Of a DNA stretch of 64,000 nucleotides, positions 58,860 through 64,000 are shown one piece after another. This stretch comes from Chaetoderma sp. LZ-2023a. Its lineage: Eukaryota; Mollusca; Caudofoveata; Chaetodermatida; Chaetodermatidae. Position 1 is the first letter of the stretch. Every line of letters begins with the position of its first letter. The notes under the pieces are model-generated. The model saw nothing but the letters and a program-made list of their open reading frames with translations, did not search any database and had not been told where the DNA came from. The stretch is taken from positions 49,337,363 to 49,401,362 of the forward strand of contig CM067367.1 in NCBI GenBank assembly GCA_034401795.1, written 5' to 3'. A program made the translations under genes and the position numbers.

Positions 58860-60098
58860 TCTTCAATAAAAAGTAATCATTCTTGTAAAAATATGAATCC
58901 GTTTTCTGACTTTTCAATACATTTCAACATAAGGAAGATAATTCCGGCCACCTATATATATATCATAACAGAGTTCTCTCCCGTGTATGTAATTCCCATA
59001 CCCAGCTAATATAATCTGTCAGGTTACAGCGCTCCTAGCGCGTCTGATGGATTTCGGTATATCGACTCTCTATCTTAGCTCGGTAAAGTCACTATTTCAA
59101 TGAGAGCAGTACTTGTACGCTTTACTGGGTTAAAGAATCAACAACTCACGCTAGCTATGAGTGAGAGCGATAACTAGCATATTTCTGCCATACAGCTTTT
59201 CTTGCCTATTAACTGTACAAGTGTTGCGGGTTTTTTGCAGATGACATATTTCAATGGTTATATCTCCGGACACGTTGAATATTTTGAAAATAATTTGACT
59301 GATAGTTGTTGACGGCTAAGCCAGCAACAACTTTCAATCAAATTGTTTTCAAAATATTCAACGGGTCCAGAGTGATTGCCCATTGAAATAATTGGCTGAT
59401 GACCTGTAGCAATGAGATAGCTAAAAACGGTCCAGTTGAGTGGGGAGTGGTGGGAGTAATAGATGATAGAGCAAAAAGCCAGAGTAACTGATATAACCCT
59501 CGTACTACTGGCTCTCTATAATACTACAATTAGCAGAACCATTATGATAATGAAAAGTTTATTAAAGCCGAAATGCTGAAAATCACTATTATCACACTAG
59601 AAAATTCTCTCTCCCAATAGAGATTTCCAGCTAAACTTTAATAAACTTTAAATTATCAAAGACTCTAGCTGGAAAAGGGTGTTGAACCTTAAACGGGAAG
59701 TGAAATACATATGTTTCCGCTTGAAGTAAGGGGTTGGTCAGAAAAAAAACGAACGAAAAATGTACATTTTCATATTAATATTCCTACTCTGTAAGCAAAG
59801 TGAAATTCGTTTTATTAATTCAGTGCAGCATATACAGTTTCAAACGTTGTGGACGATTACATTGAATTACATAAAATTTAAGAAAAGTAAGTTAGAATAT
59901 CATAATGAGAGCGAGATGTTTTAAAAATCTAACATCACAAGAAGTGAAACAGAAGCATGTTTAAGTGAAAATCCTCATGAATTAACCCTTTTCATGCTGT
60001 ATGCATGGGGAGTTTTTTCTAGACAAGTCTTAAAAGTGTCCAGAATACTCCTACTATTAGATAATTTTGAAAACATTTTGACGGAAACGTGTTATGAC
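58860..60098. other. Non-coding gap where polymerase should be
   Basis: No coding signal is visible on either strand. It contains a long palindrome (59,245-59,392) and a shorter inverted repeat (TTTCCAGCTA...TAGCTGGAAA, 59,624-59,677). In Polintons this side normally holds the bulk of DNA polymerase B. Confidence 0.7.
59245..59392. repeat. Extended hairpin element inside the Polinton
   Basis: The core TTGAATATTTTGAAAATAAT is mirrored by ATTGTTTTCAAAATATTCAA, and the pairing extends outward through CTCCGGACACG/CGGGTCCAGAG to TTTCAATGG/CCATTGAAA. This gives arms of about 70 bases, longer than other copies. Confidence 0.85.
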
Positions 60099-61147
60099 CT
60101 AATTCAACGGTAGAACAACATGTACAAAATTTAATATGAAGTTTTCATCTAACCTCACACTGGTGTTACTCTGTACCACCCTTGAAAGTTCTTCCAAGAT
60201 ACGCCCGCCAGATATGTCATCAACTTTACTGAATTCTAAAAAAGCGGGTACATTCAAAGCCAGATGTTCCATTGTGATTCTAATATAATCATGGCATTGG
60301 GCTTTCACTGAAATTTTATATTTTTCTAAAATATGATTGAAAATCGATTCCAAATGGACGTCAATATCAATTAAATATGCACTCTGAGGTTCTTAGAGAT
60401 TCTAACTTCATTTTCAGATTCCGTAGTTTTAAATTTACGTGAGTAGAGTGATCTACGTAAATTTATTTTGAAATCGCTATCACCTAATTCGGGTAAGACA
60501 TTGTTATCATCATTATCATTAACATTATCATTAACATTATCACTAGCATTATCATTAGCATTATCATTATTATAAACTTGAACCCCATGCCCCAATTGAT
60601 TACTATTTTCTTCTGATCTGACATTCACTTCTAAATACATGTTTTCATCATTATTTTTCGTCTTCATAACAATCCTATTAACGGGTGAATTGAAAATGAG
60701 TAACTCGTCCGGTAACAGCCGTTTTAAAGCCACGTAATCCACTTCTGAAAAAGGCTTTCTACTCCCTACTGAATCTGCTGAATCGTGGAAGATGTCCATT
60801 GAATTACACGGGGGAGATAACGAATCACCACATTCCGTAAATTGATAAATATTTCCACTACCCAACCCATCTAAATCGTAATCCATGGGAGGGTAAGTAG
60901 AGGAAAAGACACACTGTGAGGAAGTAGATTGCATAGATCGATCGAATGTAGATTCCATTCCGCTATTATCCCCCAATCCTGATCCGAATGAGAGGGGTGG
61001 TGAGAGTGATGGAAATTTGACTGCTGAGGAAGGTAGCGAAAGTGGGGGTAATTCGTCGGTTGAGAGAGGTAGCGAGAGTGGTAGTAATTCATTTCCCGAG
61101 TGAGATTGCTTCCTATCGAGAGTCGGAATATGGAGATCCATGGGCGT
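60099..61147 (-). pseudogene. Probable Polinton DNA polymerase B N-terminal remnant
   Basis: An acceptor (TTGTTTTTCAG) at 61,148 precedes an exon reading TPMDLHIPTLDRKQ, a Ser/Pro/Leu-rich stretch, an acidic repeat (N-D-N-x) near 60,530 and a charged end at 60,371. In another frame (60,353-60,099) come a helical segment and the block ILEELSRVVQSNTSVRLDEN followed by a V-H-V-V-L-P ending. The E-L-x-R-V-V-Q-S-N-x-x-x-x-L-D-E text resembles the conserved N-terminal motif of Polinton polymerases. All exonuclease and polymerase motifs are absent, the gene stopping at 60,099. The assignment is inferred from this one motif and position. Confidence 0.5.
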
Positions 61148-61496
61148 CTGAAAAACAATGATTAAGTAAATGTATTCGTGATAAAAAAAATAAGAAATCC
61201 TAGCAGAATATAAGAGTGATACATTATTATTTTTTTTAATTGTATTATACGCTACAGTCATTTCAATAGCGAATTTAGAAAATTCATTATTGTATTAACC
61301 TAATAAGTTATTACAATACTAAATTTTGAAAATTCAATATTGAATTAGCTGATTCAGTTATCGAAATAGTGAATTTTGAAAATTCACTGATAAATTACTA
61401 AATTTACACAATACAATAGATTTACAATTTAATTAATTATTAATTAATTGTAATGAATAGTATATTATTTCTATTTACTTACTTACAACAAGAGGA

Positions 61497-61932
61497 GGAT
61501 TATCAACAGCCAAAAGTCCATCCAGAATTTTCTGAAACAGGGCATGATCGAATTTTCTGTCAGCCTTGTGATGATTTTTCTTATCTTCGATGACCAGTTC
61601 CACTCTTATGAAGCCAGGAGTTGTGATATTTGCTAGTTTTTGGTTCAGATTAAAAGATATTGCTCCATCATTTACAGTGAGATCTATAACATTTCAAAAC
61701 TCTCACAATATTCAGGAATTTTCTCCTTCTTATCGCTACATTCAGCCACTTCATCAACATTTCCTTTGTGACGTTTTAGAGCCGAGGAAGTATAGTAGAC
61801 CTGTATGGCGCTCTCCTCTTCGGTCTCATCATCCGAAATTTCGATCGGAAAATCTCGCGCAATACCAGCCATGGCACTATTTCTTAAACTAGAATCCATT
61901 TTAAATAGTTTTACTTCAAGCGTGATCACCAT
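61497..61932 (-). CDS. Upstream exon(s) of the minus-strand Polinton gene, acidic
   Basis: The segment 61,932-61,684 begins MVITLEVKLFKMDSSLRNSA and has an acidic patch (SDDETEEES) before a stop. An overlapping frame (about 61,690-61,497, LTVNDGAISFNLNQKLANIT and KKNHHKADRKFDHALFQKIL) ends at a good donor, GTT|GTAAGTAAG. This donor pairs with the acceptor at 61,148, giving an intron of about 349 bases. The two frames near 61,690 do not connect without a shift. The gene may encode a regulatory protein or the N-terminal extension of the polymerase. Confidence 0.45.
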
Positions 61933-62231
61933 ACTAAAAATTAAGTTCCCTTTTTATACCATCATTTGTGCAATCCAAAAGGCGCAAATATTTCCTCGCC
62001 CTATGATGGAAAACGCGCCCGCCCGTCAGAAGAAAACATTCTCCAATTTCGGCGGGAAATTCTGGCGGGCAAAATTTTGGCGCAATAACTGCCAAATGAG
62101 AAGTGATAATTTATCCTCTTTCAAGTGCAAATGTACTCCTGATAGTATGACGACACTTTGGTTGAATGTATCATATTTACAAAACAACCTTTTAAAAGAT
62201 GGAAAATAATACCTTGACTATGAAGCTTTTG

Positions 62232-62535
62232 TTAATTAGACATCTCCCGCCACTCTGTCTTTTCATCCCCCTTCTCCTTCCTCTCTTTCTTCCCATCCTT
62301 GGCTTTGGCATTCATCTCTATAGCCTTCATCTTTTCGTCATATAGAAATCTAAAAACAAGGTAGTCTTTTATTTACAATACGACAAAATTCGAGACAGGA
62401 TAGTATATTTCCGAATGTGATGCCGTCTTCTGTGAAGCATTTTAGAAATATACTCTCGCATATTTTAAAAAGCTCAAATTCATTCCGGATTCTTGGCACA
62501 TGATTGCGTCTACTCTCATCGGTGACAAAATGGGA
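62232..62535 (-). CDS. Possible Bcl-2-like (BH1-containing) ORF, partial
   Basis: The minus strand from about 62,533 encodes FVTDESRRNHVPRIRNEFEL and then FLKCFTEDGITFGNILSCLE before a stop at 62,350. The text F-x-x-D-G-I-T-x-G-x-I-x-x-x-x-E-F resembles BH1 of Bcl-2 proteins (F-x-D-G-x-x-W-G-R-I-V-x-x-x-x-F), with Phe in place of the Trp. A following frame (FLYDEKMKAIEMNAKAKDGK, strongly basic, ending at 62,232) begins after TTTTTAG and may be a second exon; it has no BH2. No clear initiating ATG. An apoptosis inhibitor would be plausible cargo, but the match is one short motif. Confidence 0.28.
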
Positions 62536-63240
62536 TTATACTTGTGTTATCATATGTACAGAGGTGTAATTCAATGGGGTAAGTGGAATTTCATTATTAT
62601 TAATTAACCCTCCAAGTCCGTATAGATGATAATTTCCACAAAATATTATGTAAAGAATAAAACTTGTATAATCTTTTGAAAATAATTTGACTGAGAGTTA
62701 ATATGGAAGAAGGTAATAAGGATTCTCAGTTAAACTCCTCTCAGATATGTGGTAATAGGAACATCCATCTAACATAGAGAAAGTAATATTTCATTTCAGA
62801 CTAATGTGTTTATCACTTAAATGTGTGCTCGCGCCAAATCTTTTAGTGCTTGAATGTGCACATGCACCAAATCCAAAACACGTGCCAAAACTGTAGATCT
62901 AATTATAAGGAATGACATGTACAGCTCTCAGGCGGGGGTGGAGTGGAAAAAGTTATCGTATTTTACATCAGAGCAGTGATGCTGGCTAATAATTATATCG
63001 CGAAGGCTGACTCTCATGAGTGCGGACCGTCGGCTAATAATTTCAATGAGTAAACGCTTGTAACCTAGCCAAATTGAAAACAATTTGACTGAAAGTCAAT
63101 GATAGCTTAACTAGGAATAATTTTCAGCCAAATCGCTTTCAAAATATTCAAACAGTTCAGCGATATAACCCGTGGAATATAATACCCACAAGAACTTAAC
63201 ATCCAGAGAATTGATACATGATGATCAGACAGTGAGCATG
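62536..63240. other. Subterminal non-coding region with decayed hairpins
   Basis: Two degraded copies of the TTGAAAATAATTTGACTGA hairpin are at 62,672-62,750 and 63,070-63,152. Paired phrases GTGCTCGCGCCAAATC/GTGCACATGCACCAAATC occur at 62,826 and 62,858. No gene. Confidence 0.55.
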
Positions 63241-63440
63241 AACATCTAACGCGCTCTCAGCGAGCGCTGATACGCAACGCGTTCTCTGAGAGCGGGTGAT
63301 ACGCAACGGGTTCTCTGTGAGCAGAAGGGGGACGCGCTCTCTATGAGCGTGTGATATTGACGTGCTCTTTATGAGCGCATGATACGTAGCGCACTCTCTG
63401 TGAGCAAATGATATGGAACGTGCTCTCTGTGAGAAAAGTA
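63241..63440. repeat. ~34-bp tandem repeat next to the right terminal repeat
   Basis: About six diverged copies of an ACGCGCTCTCTGTGAGCG-type unit, each containing a short palindrome (GCGCTCTC...GAGCGC), separated by TGATACGCAAC-like spacers. Confidence 0.85.
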
Positions 63441-63539
63441 TTTTTAAAATACAATAATTTAAGTAGAAGAACACTTTTAAAGTAGAAGTGTCCGAATCAT
63501 AGTTTTCTTGATAGCTCACTGATCAGGCTTTCCCTAATC

Positions 63540-63989
63540 ATAGTGAAGTTTTAAGAAGAACTGGGGTTTCTTAGTACATCTATACCAGATCATTAATCAT
63601 CGTTTTCCTGCTCATTTCTCCTTAACCAACCCATAGCTCTCTCGCTCATTTCTCCTTAGTCAATCCATAGCCTTCCCGCTTATTTCTGTACTCATGAGTG
63701 CGGGTGTACTTTTAAGTGCATCTACAGCAGATCATTAATCATAGTTCTCCTGATCATTTCTCCTTAACCAATCCATAGCCTTCCCGCTCATTTCCCCTTA
63801 GACAATCCATAGCTTTCCCCGCTCATCTCTGTACTCACGAGTGCGGGTGTACTTTTAAGTACAACTGAGGTTTCTTAGTACATCTACACCAGATAATTAA
63901 TCATAGTTTCCCCACTCATTTCTCCTTAGCCAATCGTCAGGGGCGCCTACCGCTCGTTCAATCAAATTCAAGTTTCACTTGGCCTAGGG
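63540..63989 (-). repeat. Polinton right terminal inverted repeat
   Basis: On the minus strand it reproduces the left repeat: CTTGAATTTGATTGAACGAG, GCGGTAGGCGCCCCTGACGA, GATTGGCTAAGGAGAAATGA, the GTACTTAAAAGTAC and GTACTCGTGAGTAC-like palindromes, and TATGGATTG modules. It is shorter than the left copy (roughly 450 against 1,040 bases), with fewer tandem units, and its inner boundary near 63,540 is blurred. Confidence 0.9.
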
Positions 63990-64000
63990 GCATCATAATA

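Larger units (their letters stand above)
50081..63989. mobile_element. Maverick/Polinton (adintovirus-like) element, degraded
   Basis: Long inverted terminal repeats (50,081-51,118 and 63,540-63,989) enclose packaging ATPase, retroviral-type integrase, minor and major capsid proteins, a pVI/pX-like protein and an adenain-like protease, the set that defines Polintons. At about 13.9 kb it is shorter than the usual 15-20 kb, consistent with loss of the polymerase. Frameshifts and stops affect most genes. The right boundary may lie slightly past the last similarity to the left repeat. Confidence 0.93.

Overview
This is a repeat-rich window from a metazoan nuclear genome, most likely a marine invertebrate; the species cannot be named from the sequence. 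The evidence is very low coding density, long (AT)n, (TAG)n, (ACGC)n and (GA)n microsatellites, a 500-base assembly gap, splice-like exons, decayed LINE and Ty3/gypsy retroelements, tRNA-derived SINEs, many short palindromic DNA elements, and an animal-type Maverick/Polinton (adintovirus-like) element.

Layout. 0-6 kb: uncharacterised sequence with two diverged direct repeats (~735-1,560 and ~5,165-5,980). 7.2-12.9 kb: a dead Ty3/gypsy retrotransposon on the minus strand (gag with a CCHC knuckle, protease, RT, RNase H, integrase) whose protease and RT active-site residues are substituted. 13-19 kb: microsatellites and AT-rich spacer. 19-21 kb: two exon-like segments on the minus strand, one resembling the end of an alpha-2-macroglobulin/complement-type thioester protein and one a Ser/Thr/Pro-rich tail with a hydrophobic C-terminus. 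20-27 kb: copies of a 300-400 bp inverted-repeat element carrying a ~93 bp internal hairpin, plus a LINE fragment. 28.0-28.5 kb: gap. 29.2-29.4 kb: a chain of four small stem-loops. 31.7-32.5 kb: a broken, unrecognised coding remnant. 35.3-35.8 and 41.6-42.7 kb: LINE 3' ends. 36.6-41.5 kb: a 14-unit tandem array of a tRNA-derived SINE, alternating 346 and 389 bp units in a higher-order pattern. 43.07-50.01 kb: a large DNA transposon candidate with CCCAGYGGGCA termini.

50.08 kb to the window end: a Maverick/Polinton with long inverted terminal repeats built from a ~355 bp tandem unit. On its plus strand, in order, are a zinc-binding-like ORF, packaging ATPase, a small basic protein, a conserved ORF of unknown role, a retroviral-type integrase with chromodomain, a small membrane-like ORF, minor capsid protein, a pVI/pX-like core protein, double-jelly-roll major capsid protein and an adenain-like protease. 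On the minus strand are a spliced gene whose last part resembles the N-terminal region of Polinton protein-primed DNA polymerase B and, beside the right terminus, an ORF with a Bcl-2 BH1-like segment. Most plus-strand genes carry frameshifts or stops, and no polymerase catalytic domain is present, so this copy is a fossil. Together the genes would have formed a virion-making, self-integrating element: the ATPase packages DNA into a capsid matured by the protease, and the integrase inserts it.
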